64,000 nt of DNA from Rhizobium sp. BK316 (GCF_014193695.1 NZ_JACHZR010000001.1:1277309-1341308), one strand, 5' to 3'; shown: positions 33,533 to 46,940, numbered from the stretch's first letter. Notes: generated from the letters alone by a model not told the origin. Made by a program: numbers and translations.

Positions 33533-34765
33533 ATGCCCGATACCCTCATCAAGGTGGACCTAAGCGAGTCCGCCTACAGCAACGAGAAGATACACAACCG
33601 CTGGCACCCCGACATTCCAATGGCCTGCTGGGTCGAACCCGGCGACGACTTCCGGGTCGAGACCTATGACTGGACCGGCGGCCAGATCAAGAACGACGAC
33701 GATGCCTCCGACGTGCGCGACGTCGACCTCTCGCAGGTCCACTTCCTGTCCGGCCCGATCGGCGTGAAGGGTGCCGAGCCCGGCGACCTGCTGGTGGTCG
33801 ACATCCTCGACATCGGCGCCTTCGACAACAGCCTGTGGGGTTTCAACGGCTTCTTCTCCAAGAAGAACGGCGGCGGCTTCCTGACCGAGCATTTCCCGGA
33901 GGCGCAGAAGTCGATCTGGGACTTCCAGGGCATGTTCACCTCCTCGCGCCACGTGCCGGGCGTCAAATATGCGGGCCTCATCCATCCCGGCCTGATCGGC
34001 TGCCTGCCGGACCGCAAAATGCTAGACCTGTGGAACAACCGCGAAAAGGCGCTGTTCGACACCGATCCCGCCCGCATACCGGCGCTTGCCACCCTGCCGG
34101 ATGGCGGCCCGACCGCGCATATGGGCGCTCTCAAGGGCGAGGCCCGCGACAAGGCAGCCGCCGAGGGCGCCCGTACGGTCCCGCCGCGCGAGCATGGCGG
34201 CAATTGTGACATCAAGGACCTGTCGCGCGGCTCGAAGATCTATTTCCCGGTCTATGTCGACGGCGCCGGCCTTTCCATGGGCGACCTGCATTTCAGCCAG
34301 GGCGACGGCGAGATCACCTTCTGCGGCGCCATCGAGATGGCGGGCTGGCTGCATATCAAGGTGTCGCTGATCAAGGACGGCATGGCCAAATACGGGATCA
34401 AGAACCCGATCTTCCGACCCTCGCCGATCACGCCGAAATACGACGACTACCTGATCTTCGAGGGCATCTCGGTCGACGAGGGCGGCAAGCAGCATTATCT
34501 CGACGTGCATATCGCCTACCGCCAGGCCTGCCTCAACGCCATCGAATATATGACCAAGTTCGGCTACACCCGCGCCCAGGCCTATGCCATCCTCGGCACG
34601 GCGCCGATCCAGGGCCATATATCCGGCGTGGTCGACATTCCAAACGCCTGCGCGACGCTGTGGCTGCCGCTCGACATCTTCGAATTCGACATGAAGCCCG
34701 GCGCCGACGGTCCGAAGATATTCCTTGACGGCACGGCCGACGTGCCGCTCGCCCCCGATCTTTGA
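33533..34765 (+). CDS. fmdA: Formamidase (acetamidase/formamidase family)
   Basis: A 410-residue cytoplasmic enzyme expected to hydrolyse formamide to formate and ammonia; the family also includes acetamidases. Family blocks include 'FLSGPIGVKGAEPGDLLVVDILDIG', 'HPGLIGCLPDRKML', 'PPREHGGNCDIKDLSRGSKIYFPVYVDGAGLSMGDLHFSQGDGEI' and 'TKFGYTRAQAYAILGTAPIQGHISG'. Length is normal for the family. Its place after the urt/fmdDEF-type transporter makes amide uptake followed by hydrolysis the natural pathway and leaves ammonium as the nitrogen product. No urease genes are present in the window. Confidence 0.95.
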   Translation: MPDTLIKVDLSESAYSNEKIHNRWHPDIPMACWVEPGDDFRVETYDWTGGQIKNDDDASDVRDVDLSQVHFLSGPIGVKGAEPGDLLVVDILDIGAFDNSLWGFNGFFSKKNGGGFLTEHFPEAQKSIWDFQGMFTSSRHVPGVKYAGLIHPGLIGCLPDRKMLDLWNNREKALFDTDPARIPALATLPDGGPTAHMGALKGEARDKAAAEGARTVPPREHGGNCDIKDLSRGSKIYFPVYVDGAGLSMGDLHFSQGDGEITFCGAIEMAGWLHIKVSLIKDGMAKYGIKNPIFRPSPITPKYDDYLIFEGISVDEGGKQHYLDVHIAYRQACLNAIEYMTKFGYTRAQAYAILGTAPIQGHISGVVDIPNACATLWLPLDIFEFDMKPGADGPKIFLDGTADVPLAPDL

Positions 34766-34833
34766 TCATACAAGGCAATCAGGGCGGCCATGCCGCCGCC
34801 CTGATTGCGCATCTCGACGACCCGGAGCCAGCC

Positions 34834-35166
34834 ATGCCCTATTACGACTATTCCTGCGACGCCTGCGGCCCCTTCACCGAACTGCGCCCCATGGCGCGCT
34901 CGGCCGAACCTTGCGACTGCCCGACCTGCGGCACGCCGGCACCGCGCGCCTTCTTCACCACGCCCTTCTTCGCCAAGATGGAAATGAGCGCACGGGTGGC
35001 ACATCAGACCAACGAGAAAGCGGCGCACGAGCCCAAGACCTCGAAAAGCCTCGGTCACGCCCCCGGATGCGGCTGCTGTAGCAGCAAGGCCAAATCGAAG
35101 GCGGTCTATCGCGCCGACGGCGCCAAGACCTTCCCTTCGGGGCGGCCGTGGATGATCAGCCATTGA
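34834..35166 (+). CDS. fmdB: FmdB-family zinc-ribbon regulatory protein
   Basis: A 110-residue protein with an N-terminal FmdB zinc ribbon ('MPYYDYSCDACGPFTELRPM' and then 'CDCPTCG'), a hydrophilic middle and a second cysteine cluster 'APGCGCCSSK' at about residues 84-93. In Methylophilus, fmdB is needed for amide-dependent expression of the fmd operon, and this gene is the last of the same kind of operon. ATG 34,834 has a GGAG ribosome binding site; a TTG at 34,762 in the formamidase stop region would add an atypical extension. Confidence 0.88.
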   Translation: MPYYDYSCDACGPFTELRPMARSAEPCDCPTCGTPAPRAFFTTPFFAKMEMSARVAHQTNEKAAHEPKTSKSLGHAPGCGCCSSKAKSKAVYRADGAKTFPSGRPWMISH

Positions 35167-35471
35167 GCGAGCCTCTCGGTGATCGGCGTTTCGAAGACAC
35201 CTTGGCAGGATAATTCCAGACAAGGTGAGGCTGAGGCCTAAATTCAATCCAGGGCTATACCGACCGAACCACGCACACCCCCTTCCGGCTCTAAATAGCC
35301 CAAAGCACCGAATTCCCCTCCGCATTTTTTTGGATTTGCAGGGCTATCAAGACGATCGGATGGGAACCGTAGTCATCGGCGCTGCTATCCTTGACCCCAA
35401 CCTGGCTGCTGTGAGCTCCGCGCTATCGTCTGGTCCGACGAAATCGGCACACAGCGCGTATCAGCTATTCT
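35167..35471. other. 305-bp intergenic region, nothing recognised
   Basis: This stretch lies between the end of the amide operon and the convergent TetR gene. No conserved gene, strong hairpin with U-tract, or repeat was seen. A short T-run (around 35,327) is not preceded by a convincing stem. Confidence 0.5.
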
Positions 35472-36119
35472 TCAGATGGAACGGTAGCGGCCGAGTTCGT
35501 TCATGGCGTGCTTCACCATTTCCATCAGTTCCTCCGACGTGGCGCCGTCACGCGCCTGGACGGACATGCCCTGCACGATGGCACCGAGAAAACGCGCCAG
35601 CGACTTGGCATTCGTGTCCGGGCGAAGCTCCCCTTCCGCTATTCCTCGCTCGATTCGCGTCGTGAAGGCATCGAGCGTCTGTTGGCGAAGCGCGGAGACA
35701 TAATAGGCAATGTCCTCGTTTTCCGAAGCGCAGTTCAGCACGGCCGTGGAAATCATGCAGCCTTTCGGATGATCGGGAGCCGTGAAGATCATCGCTGAAT
35801 TTCTCAGGAATCGTTCGAAGGCGGCGACGGTTTCGATCTCTTCCCTCAGCGGATTGCCCGGATACGGCCGGGGCATGCGGCGATATTGGTCGAGAGCCTC
35901 CCGGTAGAGGTCCGCCTTCGACTGAAATGCTGCATAGAGGCTTTGCGGCGTGATGCCCATGGATGCCGTGAGATCGGCAATCGACGAGCCGTCGTAACCA
36001 TGCTCCCAGAACACGTCGCGCGCTGCCGCAAGCACCGTCTCGCGATCGAACGCCGGCGGGCGGCCACGCTTGCGTGGCGTGGATTCCTTGTCGCCATCGT
36101 TATTTTTCACAATGATCAC
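35472..36119 (-). CDS. TetR-family regulator
   Basis: A 215-residue TetR regulator with the helix-turn-helix 'FDRETVLAAARDVFWEHGYDGSSIADLTASMGITPQSLYAAFQSKADLY' (residues ~24-72) after a basic tail 'PRKRGRPPA', and a C-terminal domain of the kind common in rhizobial TetR proteins ('HPKGCMISTAVLNCASEN'). GTG starts at 36,119 and 36,110 are both possible. It is divergent from the beta-lactamase-fold gene with a palindrome between them. Confidence 0.9.
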   Translation of the reverse strand: MIIVKNNDGDKESTPRKRGRPPAFDRETVLAAARDVFWEHGYDGSSIADLTASMGITPQSLYAAFQSKADLYREALDQYRRMPRPYPGNPLREEIETVAAFERFLRNSAMIFTAPDHPKGCMISTAVLNCASENEDIAYYVSALRQQTLDAFTTRIERGIAEGELRPDTNAKSLARFLGAIVQGMSVQARDGATSEELMEMVKHAMNELGRYRSI

Positions 36120-36129
36120 TCTAGAAATA

Positions 36130-36141
36130 CGAATCGATTCG
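36130..36141. promoter_or_regulatory. 12-bp palindrome, candidate TetR operator
   Basis: A perfect palindrome, cgaatcgattcg, with weak outer A/T symmetry (AAA..TTT) lies in the 66-bp spacer between the divergent TetR and beta-lactamase-fold genes, 30 bp before the AGGAGG ribosome binding site of the latter. Position suggests the local TetR operator. Confidence 0.7.
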
Positions 36142-36185
36142 GTTTATTCAGGAACGGTCATTGTGATTATAGGAGGTTTGGTCGC

Positions 36186-37346
36186 ATGTGTCTCCGTCTC
36201 GATACTGCTGCTGCAGATAATTCCCTGGGTGAAAGCCTCGATGCCGTCCTCGACCACACGCTCTACGACAAGCGGCTCGTCGGTATGGTCGTGCTTGTCG
36301 CCCAGCACGGGCAGCTCGTCTACCGACGCGCTGCCGGCCTGGCAGACCGCGAGGCGAACCGTGCGATGACGGAAGATACGATCTTCCGACTGGCCTCGGT
36401 AACGAAGCCGATCGTTGCGATTGCGGCCATGCGCCTCGTCGAGCAGGGCCTGATCGGGCTGGACGATCCGGTGACGAGATGGCTGCCGGATTTCCGGCCT
36501 CATCTCCCGGACGGCAACGAACCGGTTATCCGTATCCGCGATCTTCTGACGCATACGGCCGGGCTGACCTACGGATTCATGGAGGAGAATGGCCCTTACG
36601 TTCGCGTCGGCGTTTCCGACGGTCTGGCGGAACCAGGCCTGCCGCTGGACGAAAACCTCCGGCGTATCGCAAGCGCGCCCCTGCTCTTCACGCCGGGCAC
36701 GAATTGGCAATATTCGCTGGCGATGGACATCATCGGCGGTGTCATCGAGGAGGAGACCGGCACGAGGCTTGGCGAGGCGGTTGAAAGGCTAGTCACAGGC
36801 CCGCTTGGACTACGCGACACCGCGTTCCGGATCACTGACCGCGAGAGACTGGCGGCGGCCTATCAGAACGGCTCGCCGGAGCCCGAGCGCATGGGCACGG
36901 AATCATCCGTCGTCGCATTCACCGGAACGGTGAGATTTGTGCCGGACCGCATCTTCGATCCCAATTCCTATCATTCCGGCGGCGCCGGTATGGCGGGGAC
37001 CGCGCGTGAGGTGCTCGCCATACTGGAAACGGTCCGTAAAGGCGGAGCACCACTTCTTACCAAGGAGACGGTCGACCTCATGACCAGCGACCAGGCGCAC
37101 GGCGTGCGCCAACCGCTTGACCCGGGGATCGGCTTCGGTTTCGGATGGGCCGTGGTCACCGATCCCGTCGCCGCGCAGGCTCCGTGGTCAAAGGGTACCT
37201 ATCGCTGGGGTGGCGCCTATGGTCATAGCTGGTTCGTGGATCCGCAAAAGGCGCTGACGGTGGTAGCGCTGACCAATACTGCGCTGGAGGGCATGTGGGG
37301 ACAGTTCACCGTCGACCTGCGCAATGCCATCTATGGTGCCCTCTGA
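36186..37346 (+). CDS. Serine beta-lactamase-fold esterase (class C/EstB-like)
   Basis: This 386-residue enzyme has the S-x-x-K nucleophile motif at S71-V-T-K74 ('FRLASVTKP') and a tyrosine at Y176 ('WQYSLAM') in place of the canonical YxN, with 'GGAYGHSWF' near the C-terminus where class C enzymes have KTG. This pattern is typical of EstB-type carboxylesterases and D-aminopeptidase relatives. No signal peptide is present, so a cytoplasmic esterase is more likely than antibiotic resistance. ATG 36,186 has a perfect AGGAGG at 36,171-36,176. Control by the divergent TetR is likely. Confidence 0.88.
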   Translation: MCLRLDTAAADNSLGESLDAVLDHTLYDKRLVGMVVLVAQHGQLVYRRAAGLADREANRAMTEDTIFRLASVTKPIVAIAAMRLVEQGLIGLDDPVTRWLPDFRPHLPDGNEPVIRIRDLLTHTAGLTYGFMEENGPYVRVGVSDGLAEPGLPLDENLRRIASAPLLFTPGTNWQYSLAMDIIGGVIEEETGTRLGEAVERLVTGPLGLRDTAFRITDRERLAAAYQNGSPEPERMGTESSVVAFTGTVRFVPDRIFDPNSYHSGGAGMAGTAREVLAILETVRKGGAPLLTKETVDLMTSDQAHGVRQPLDPGIGFGFGWAVVTDPVAAQAPWSKGTYRWGGAYGHSWFVDPQKALTVVALTNTALEGMWGQFTVDLRNAIYGAL

Positions 37347-37680
37347 TCTCGTATCCGCCCAGGCGAACGATTAGAAGTCCTTGCGCTGGTTCCGGCTGAC
37401 GGGCGCAATTCAGGGAAAGTCTTTCTTGGAGCGACCGCTTCTCAGGTGACTGAGCTCCGGAGAATAGAGACACCTGCACAACAAAGAAGCGTATCGGAGC
37501 GTTCAGCATAGCGTCGCGCGGGAAAGCGGAAATTCGCGTCACACGAGGGCGCGAGGATGGGCAGGCGCTTCGGTGTCAGCGGTGCGCACCGACCATCCGC
37601 CAGAGCGCGGACGGTCGGGGCCGGAATGCTCCGCCACATTCGGCAAGGTTCTGCGATCGAAAGCGAGTGCCAAAAGAGCG
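37347..37680. other. 334-bp convergent intergenic region, nothing recognised
   Basis: This lies between the 3' ends of the esterase and chemoreceptor genes. Short open frames on both strands have no recognisable domains. No clear bidirectional terminator was found by eye. Confidence 0.5.
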
Positions 37681-40769
<3,089 letters not shown>

Positions 40770-40814
40770 AAAATTCCTCCGCGATTTGGATAGAGGCGGA
40801 TCGTTACAAATCTT

Positions 40815-40827
40815 GGTAAATTTTACC
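40815..40827. promoter_or_regulatory. 13-bp palindrome, LacI-type operator candidate
   Basis: A perfect 6-1-6 inverted repeat, ggtaaattttacc, lies 46 bp upstream of the binding-protein start. Its length and A/T-rich centre resemble LacI-family operators. No LacI gene is adjacent, so the regulator would act in trans. Confidence 0.55.
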
Positions 40828-40910
40828 TTTCACTCGCACGATGCTGTAGCCAAACGCTGCAGACGTCCCGACGCATCAAGGAGCACCGGATTAGGATCGC
40901 GCATGTGAAT

Positions 40911-41447
40911 TTAGGAATCATCGATGCTGGCAATGGAAGCGGGTGGTTTGTTTTGAACCGAAGCGTGGTCACCGTAAGCGCCGTGCCCAGGCGAACCGGC
41001 GATCAGTCTCATCGCGCCGGCCAATAGCAGGATCGAAATGGGAAGGACCAGCGCGTTCCATTGCAGCATCTGGTCGGTCTCCGCGACGAGCGTGGCGAAA
41101 TGGACCACCAGATAGAGGATAATCATCTGGATGAAGAGATTCTTGAGTTCGGCGACACTGTCGATGACCATCCAATCGGGCAGCGCCGCGCGTTGTTCGG
41201 GCGACAGATCGACGAGAAAGCCAAGCGCGATGGCGCAGCCGAAGATGACGAGGACGATCGCAAACAGCAGCTTATCCGTCGCCCGCATGACGGCCGCAAC
41301 GACGGCAAGGTCCGGGTCGGTTCTCACATAGGCAAAGGCATGCCATAATGTCAGCAGGCCCTCCCAAAACATCAAACCGGCGGCGGCAATAACACCTATG
41401 GATGCAAGCGCCATGACGAAGCGTAACTTCAGCAGGATGTTTATCAT
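40911..41447 (-). CDS. YqhA family (UPF0114) membrane protein
   Basis: A 178-residue protein with about four transmembrane helices, recognised as the YqhA/UPF0114 family by the N-terminal 'LRFVMALASIGVIAAAGLMF' region and 'AIVLVIFGCAIALGFLVDL', then 'LKNLFIQMIILYLVVHFATLV'. Function is unknown in the family. The C-terminal ~20 residues are polar and variable. It is divergent from mgtC. Confidence 0.85.
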   Translation of the reverse strand: MINILLKLRFVMALASIGVIAAAGLMFWEGLLTLWHAFAYVRTDPDLAVVAAVMRATDKLLFAIVLVIFGCAIALGFLVDLSPEQRAALPDWMVIDSVAELKNLFIQMIILYLVVHFATLVAETDQMLQWNALVLPISILLLAGAMRLIAGSPGHGAYGDHASVQNKPPASIASIDDS

Positions 41448-41566
41448 GGTCTCTCCGATCGAACTTCAACGTCCAAATCAAAGTAAGAAAAAGACGAGAG
41501 GATGCTGGTTTCTTTCTGCACGAGGGTAGGTGCCACTCACACCCGATAAACATAGAGGCGATCGAT

Positions 41567-42265
41567 ATGGACGCCAGCCAATCAATTCTCCTCAAACTGG
41601 TGACCGCGTTGCTGCTCGGAACGCTGATCGGCGCCGAAAGACATTTGAAGCAGCGGAACTCAAATCTCGTAACGCATGCGCTCGTTTCCCTTGGTGCCGC
41701 ATCCTATGCGTCGCTTCCGAGTGCGATGGGCTTCGAATTCGATCTGCGGATGGGCGCTCAAGTCGTTACGGGCATCGGCTTCCTTGGGGCGGGTCTCATT
41801 ATCCGCGACGGCACCAACATCAAAGGCTTGAGCACGGCTGCGACAGTCTGGAGCACCGGCGCTGTAGGTGTCTTCGCTGGCTATGGGCAGCTTCTTCTGG
41901 CTAGCGAAGCGGCCTTTTTCATTGTCGCCTTCAACTACACGCTTCCTAAGCTTGGATCGTATATCGAAGCCTGGTCTGTGGTCGCACCAGAACAGGAACG
42001 TATCTACGACATAAAGCTCAAATGCCCAACGGATCATGAAATAGCAGTCCGGGCGACGCTGCTGCAATCGCTGAACGCCAACAAACTGCAATTCCGATCG
42101 ATAAAAAGCCGCCTGTGCGATGCCGACGACAGAATGGAAATCGAAGCGATCGTTTTCACAAAAACCGACCAGGACAGCGTTGTCGAACAACTCGTGGCCC
42201 AGCTGAGTTTGAGATCGGACGTCGCACAAACAAGCTGGTCAAAAACCGACGATGAGACCAACTGA
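41567..42265 (+). CDS. mgtC: MgtC/SapB family membrane protein
   Basis: A 232-residue protein with four or five helices in the N-terminal ~135 residues and an ACT-like C-terminal domain. MgtC signatures are present: 'LLGTLIGAERHLKQR', 'GIGFLGAGLIIRDGTNIKGLSTAATVWSTGAVGVFAGYG'. The family aids growth at low magnesium and modulates membrane energetics and ATP synthase. No Mg2+-sensing leader or mgtB partner was seen in the 119-bp upstream spacer. Confidence 0.9.
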   Translation: MDASQSILLKLVTALLLGTLIGAERHLKQRNSNLVTHALVSLGAASYASLPSAMGFEFDLRMGAQVVTGIGFLGAGLIIRDGTNIKGLSTAATVWSTGAVGVFAGYGQLLLASEAAFFIVAFNYTLPKLGSYIEAWSVVAPEQERIYDIKLKCPTDHEIAVRATLLQSLNANKLQFRSIKSRLCDADDRMEIEAIVFTKTDQDSVVEQLVAQLSLRSDVAQTSWSKTDDETN

Positions 42266-42564
42266 GACGTGAGATAGCGCTCCTTGGGAAGAGCATGAAA
42301 GACAGTGCAAGAATCCCGCCTCTCGCCGCTTCAGGGTTCGACTTCGGCAGCGGTGGCATCAGCATCTGATCGCGACGCAATCAACAGTGCAGCACTTATC
42401 CGGCGATGGGTCGTCATGGCGCCAAATTAGGGCAGGACGCGCCAGCAGTAGCGCTTGCTGCTTTCCACGACTGGTAGTAGCATTTGAGCATATGCTAATT
42501 TTTGCAGACTGCTTCCATCCGCCTTGAGTTGTCAGATTTTCTCGGTCCTGTTGGAGACATGTCG
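42266..42564. promoter_or_regulatory. Region upstream of RND efflux operon
   Basis: This 299-bp gap contains a nested inverted repeat: tagcat (42,478-42,483) and atgcta (42,492-42,497), with the perfect 10-bp palindrome agcatatgct at 42,487-42,496. These lie about 70-85 bp upstream of the adaptor start and are a candidate operator for an unlinked regulator. No regulator gene is next to the pump operon. Confidence 0.45.
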
Positions 42565-43737
42565 ATGACGTTGCATCGTCGAGTTCCGCCGACATTCCTG
42601 ATGTTATTGTTCGCAGCTCTGATGTCAGTGCCGCAGGACGTGGCGGCACGGGCTGGTCCGTCCGTCGGCGTCCTCACCGTGCCGGTTCAAGACGTTTCGC
42701 CGAAACACGAATTCGTCGGACGTGTGGAGGCAGTCAATGCCGTCGATATCCGTTCGCGCATCGAAGGCTTCGTCGACCAACGTCTTTTTGATGAAGGCCA
42801 GTTGATCAGGAAGGATCAGGATCTCTTCCTGATCGACACGCGATCCCTGGAAATAGCGCTGGCGGACGCCAAAGCAGCGCTTGCGAGCGCCCAGGCGACA
42901 TTGGCGGATGCTCAACGCCGCGTCGCGCGCAATCAATCGCTGAGCAATCAAACCGTATCGCGCGCGACGCTGGAGGAAAGCCAGACCGCCCTTGAAACCG
43001 GCCAGGCAAACCTTCTGTCGGCACAAGCGCGCGTGAGCCAGGCCGAGCTCAATCTCAGCTACGCCAGGATAGTCTCGCCGATTGACGGCCGCATCGGAGC
43101 TGCGGAACTGTCGGTCGGAAGCTTCGTCAGCGGCAGTTCAACGGCACTGGCTCGCGTCGTCGAAATGGATCCGATCCGTGTCGTGTTCTCGGTGAGCGAT
43201 CGATCGATCCTCGAACTGCGCGCGGCCGCAGGCAATATCGGCAAGGAGGCGCTTGCCAGCAGCTATAAGCCCAGCCTGCGGCTGTCGAACGGCCAACCTT
43301 ACACGGAGCCGGGAAGGATCGAATTCTTCGGTAACGAAATCGACCCGGCGACGGGAACACTGGCCGTTCGGGCGCTATTTCCCAATCCAGATGCCCTGCT
43401 TATTCCAGGTCAGTTCGTAACAGTTGTCATATCGGAAAGGGAAAAGACGCTCCGTCCGGTTGTGCCGCTCGGGGCGTTGCAGCAGGATCGGGACGGCAAG
43501 TACGTCCTGCTCGTCAACGCGCAGAATGCCGTCGAGCTGCGTCGAATAAGGATTACCCGGCAGATCGGTGGCAGCTGGGCAGTAGACGATGGTCTTAAAG
43601 GCGGGGAGAAACTGATCGTCGACGGCCTGCAGAACGTCTCGGAAGGCCTCGTCGTCGAGCCTACGGAAGTCTCTCCAACCGACAGCAGCGCGATCTCACT
43701 CGCGCCCATGGAACCGCAACCGGGTTCAGCGCAATGA
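42565..43737 (+). CDS. RND efflux periplasmic adaptor (AcrA/MexA-like)
   Basis: A 390-residue membrane-fusion protein with an N-terminal signal sequence (residues ~1-28), a lipoyl half '[37 protein letters not shown]', a long alpha-hairpin, the second half '[24 protein letters not shown]', and a beta-barrel ('[24 protein letters not shown]'). It is coupled by ATGA to the RND pump. ATG 42,565 is chosen because the GGAG is 8 bp upstream; ATG 42,559 and TTG 42,502 are weaker. No lipobox was seen. Confidence 0.92.
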   Translation: MTLHRRVPPTFLMLLFAALMSVPQDVAARAGPSVGVLTVPVQDVSPKHEFVGRVEAVNAVDIRSRIEGFVDQRLFDEGQLIRKDQDLFLIDTRSLEIALADAKAALASAQATLADAQRRVARNQSLSNQTVSRATLEESQTALETGQANLLSAQARVSQAELNLSYARIVSPIDGRIGAAELSVGSFVSGSSTALARVVEMDPIRVVFSVSDRSILELRAAAGNIGKEALASSYKPSLRLSNGQPYTEPGRIEFFGNEIDPATGTLAVRALFPNPDALLIPGQFVTVVISEREKTLRPVVPLGALQQDRDGKYVLLVNAQNAVELRRIRITRQIGGSWAVDDGLKGGEKLIVDGLQNVSEGLVVEPTEVSPTDSSAISLAPMEPQPGSAQ

Positions 43738-46700
43738 ACCTTTCGGCGCACTTCATTGCCAGGCCGAGATTTGCAATGGTCATCGCAGTCGTGATGATGA
43801 TCGCAGGTGGCCTATCCCTCTTCTTGATACCCGTCGCCCAGTTTCCGCAGATCACACCGCCCGAAGTGCAGGTGACGGCAAGCTATCCCGGCGCGAATGC
43901 CAGCGTCATGACCGACAGTGTGGCGGCGCCGATCGAGGATCAGGTGAACGGCGTTGAAGACATGCTCTACATGTCGTCGTCAAGCACCAATAACGGCACC
44001 TACAGCCTGACAGTTACGTTCGCAGCCGGCACGGATCCAGCAATCGCCCAGGTCAACGTGCAAAACCGCGTTTCAATGGCATCGCCGCGGCTTCCCGCTG
44101 CCGTTACACAGACAGGCGTCTCGGTCAGAACTCGTTCATCGAGCATGCTGCTCGGCTTTGCGGTCTACTCGCCGAAGGGCACCAGGGACGATGTCTTCAT
44201 CAGCAACTATGCCATGATCAACATCCGGGACGCGATCGCCCGCCTGCCGGGCGTCGGTGAAGCGAGCGTGTTTGGCCCGGCCTACAGCATGCGGATCTGG
44301 ATGAACCCCGATCGCATGCAGGCCCTTGGGGTAACCGCGGCAGACCTGACGGCAGCGATCCAGGCCCAGAACGTCCAGGCATCCGCCGGCCAGCTCGGTT
44401 CGCCCCCGTCGCCCACCGGTCAGCAGCTGCAGTTGACCGTCATGGCCAGAGGAAGGCTTGCGGATGCAACCGAGTTCGGCAACATCATCATCCGCACCAA
44501 CCAGGACGGAGCGATCGTCCATCTCCGCGACGTCGCCCGGATCGAACTCGGCGCACAATCCTACGATACGGCATCGACCCTGAATGGCAGGCCCAGCGCG
44601 ACCGTCGTCGTCTATCAATCGACCGATGCGAACGCGCTGGCGGTATCGAACGCTGTTCTCGGCGAGCTGCAGACATTGTCGAAACAATTTCCTGATGACC
44701 TCGCCTACACGGTCGTTTTCGACACGACCGCCTTCGTTCGGCAGACCATCCACGAGATTTTTGTCACATTGGCGATCACCTTCGTGCTCGTTGTCGTGGT
44801 CGTATTCTTATTCCTGCAGGACTGGCGCGCGACGATCATCCCGACGCTGACCATACCCGTTTCGCTGATCGGCGGTTTTGCCGTGCTTTATCTCATGGGT
44901 TATTCGGCCAATACGATCACGCTTTTCGCGATGATACTCGCGATCAGTCTTGTCGTGGACGACGCGATCATCGTGGTGGAAAATGTCCAGCGCATCATTA
45001 GCGAGATGGGCGTCGACGTGCGTGAAGCGACGCTACGCACAATGAGCCAGGTCACGGGTCCAATCGTTGCAACAACGTTGGTGCTGGCCGCCCTCTTCGT
45101 GCCGGTTGCATTCCTCGCCGGTATAACCGGTGAACTCTACCGTCAGTTCGCGGTTACCATCTTGATCACGATCACCTTCTCGACGATCAATGCCTTGACC
45201 CTCAGTCCGGCACTCTGCGTCCTCATCCTCCGGCCGGCACACGAGAGCCGGTCGAAGCTGTTCGGCAGAATAAACCGGGGCCTCGATGCGTCGCGACGGT
45301 TTTATGTTTCGTTGCTGGCGGTTTTTGCCCGCAGGATTGCCCTCAGCCTGCTGTTTCTCATGGTTACCGTCGTGGGCGTCTACGGTCTTTATCGCATCCT
45401 GCCCGTGGGTTTTGTCCCCGCGGAAGACCAGGGCTATCTCTTCATGAACGTGCAATTGCCCGATTCCGCTTCCCTCGAGCGCACGCAGGAGACAGTCGCG
45501 ACGGTCACCACTGTGCTCCAGCGGACGCCTGGGATTGCAAACACGATCGCCATTGCCGGGACGAGCATGATAGGCGGTGGCGGCTCCAATTCGGCAATGA
45601 TCATCTCGGCGTTGAAGCCGTGGAGCGAACGCGGGCCGGACCAGAGCGTCTTTGCGTTGATGAACGAGCTTCGAACGGAGTTCAGAAAGGTTTCGACGGC
45701 GTCGGTTGTCCCGTTCAATCCGCCAGCGATACCTGGTCTCGGGACGACAGGCGGCTTTGACTTTCGCCTTCAGGCCCGCGCCGGGCAAAGTCAGGAGGAA
45801 CTTGCCGAAGTGATGCGCGGGCTGATCGTCGCAGCAAACCAGACGGAGCGGTTAACAGGCGTCTTCAGCACGTTTTCGGCCGATGCGCCGCAGATCTATC
45901 TCGACATCGACCGGCGGCGGGCCGAACTTTTCGGCGTTTCGCCAGCGACGATCTTCAGCACGCTGCAAGCACATCTGGGATCGGCCTATGTCGACGACTT
46001 CAATATATTTTCGCGCGTATACCAGGTTCGGATCCAGGACGAGCCGACGTTCCGCTCACGCATCGAGGACATCCAGCGGCTGAGGGTGCGAAGCCAGTCA
46101 GGCGATCTGGTCCCCTTACAAGGATTGCTTTCCATCTCGACCATCTACGGACCAAACTCGGTCAACCGCTACAACCTTTTTCCATCCGCCGCGATCAACG
46201 GGCAGGCTGCGGCGGGTGCGAGTACCGGGGATGCCCTGAACGCCATGGAAGCGCTTGCTGCGGAAAAGCTGCCGCCAGGCTTCGGATATGAATGGACGGG
46301 ACTTGCCCTTCAGGAAAAGCAAGCGGGCGGACAGACGGTCGTCATCCTGACCATGGGGATCATTCTCACCTATCTCTTCCTCGTCGCCCAATATGAAAGC
46401 TGGAGCGTCCCGCTCGCCGTGATGATGTCCGTGATCGTCGCGGTGCTCGGGGCCTTGGCGGGACTGGTGATCGGCAGCATCGATCTCAATATCTACGCCC
46501 AGATCGGCCTGCTGCTGCTGATCGGGCTGGCGGCCAAGAACGCCATCCTCATCGTGGAGTTCGCCAAGGAGCGGCGGGAAGAAGGTCTCAGCATCATAGA
46601 AGCGGCACACGAAGGAACGTCACAGCGCTTCAGACCGGTATTGATGACGGCGATGGCGTCCATATTGGGCGTGGTACCGTTGGTGGTGGCGACGGGAGCC

Positions 46701-46940
46701 GGAGCAGGCAGCCGCCAGGCGATCGGTGTTACCGTTCTCGGTGGGCTGCTGCTCGGAACGATCGTCGGTCTCCTCACCATTCCTTTGCTCTATATATTCG
46801 TTCAGACGGTGAGGGAGGCCGCAAAGCGGAAACTATTCGGTGCCGCCCATGCCGAGAAGACCCGTGGTCCTACCGCGGCGACCAACACGAATGAAGGGTC
46901 GGTCGGTCGGGTCGAAGCTGGAAACGCTGAAGTTGAGTAG
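43734..46940 (+). CDS. RND multidrug efflux pump (AcrB/MexB family)
   Basis: A 1068-residue inner-membrane RND pump with the hydrophobic-amphiphilic exporter architecture: TM1 '[28 protein letters not shown]', porter domain, TM2-6 with the proton-relay aspartates D409-D410 ('[15 protein letters not shown]'), a second porter domain and TM7-12. Length matches AcrB-type pumps (about 1050). It pairs with the adaptor upstream. No outer-membrane channel gene follows, so a TolC elsewhere is needed. A lipase-like gene begins 12 bp after the stop. Confidence 0.95.
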   Translation: MNLSAHFIARPRFAMVIAVVMMIAGGLSLFLIPVAQFPQITPPEVQVTASYPGANASVMTDSVAAPIEDQVNGVEDMLYMSSSSTNNGTYSLTVTFAAGTDPAIAQVNVQNRVSMASPRLPAAVTQTGVSVRTRSSSMLLGFAVYSPKGTRDDVFISNYAMINIRDAIARLPGVGEASVFGPAYSMRIWMNPDRMQALGVTAADLTAAIQAQNVQASAGQLGSPPSPTGQQLQLTVMARGRLADATEFGNIIIRTNQDGAIVHLRDVARIELGAQSYDTASTLNGRPSATVVVYQSTDANALAVSNAVLGELQTLSKQFPDDLAYTVVFDTTAFVRQTIHEIFVTLAITFVLVVVVVFLFLQDWRATIIPTLTIPVSLIGGFAVLYLMGYSANTITLFAMILAISLVVDDAIIVVENVQRIISEMGVDVREATLRTMSQVTGPIVATTLVLAALFVPVAFLAGITGELYRQFAVTILITITFSTINALTLSPALCVLILRPAHESRSKLFGRINRGLDASRRFYVSLLAVFARRIALSLLFLMVTVVGVYGLYRILPVGFVPAEDQGYLFMNVQLPDSASLERTQETVATVTTVLQRTPGIANTIAIAGTSMIGGGGSNSAMIISALKPWSERGPDQSVFALMNELRTEFRKVSTASVVPFNPPAIPGLGTTGGFDFRLQARAGQSQEELAEVMRGLIVAANQTERLTGVFSTFSADAPQIYLDIDRRRAELFGVSPATIFSTLQAHLGSAYVDDFNIFSRVYQVRIQDEPTFRSRIEDIQRLRVRSQSGDLVPLQGLLSISTIYGPNSVNRYNLFPSAAINGQAAAGASTGDALNAMEALAAEKLPPGFGYEWTGLALQEKQAGGQTVVILTMGIILTYLFLVAQYESWSVPLAVMMSVIVAVLGALAGLVIGSIDLNIYAQIGLLLLIGLAAKNAILIVEFAKERREEGLSIIEAAHEGTSQRFRPVLMTAMASILGVVPLVVATGAGAGSRQAIGVTVLGGLLLGTIVGLLTIPLLYIFVQTVREAAKRKLFGAAHAEKTRGPTAATNTNEGSVGRVEAGNAEVE

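Noticed and set aside
36186..37346. Antibiotic-resistance beta-lactamase
   Set aside because: No signal peptide and non-canonical second and third motifs; fits EstB-like esterases better.
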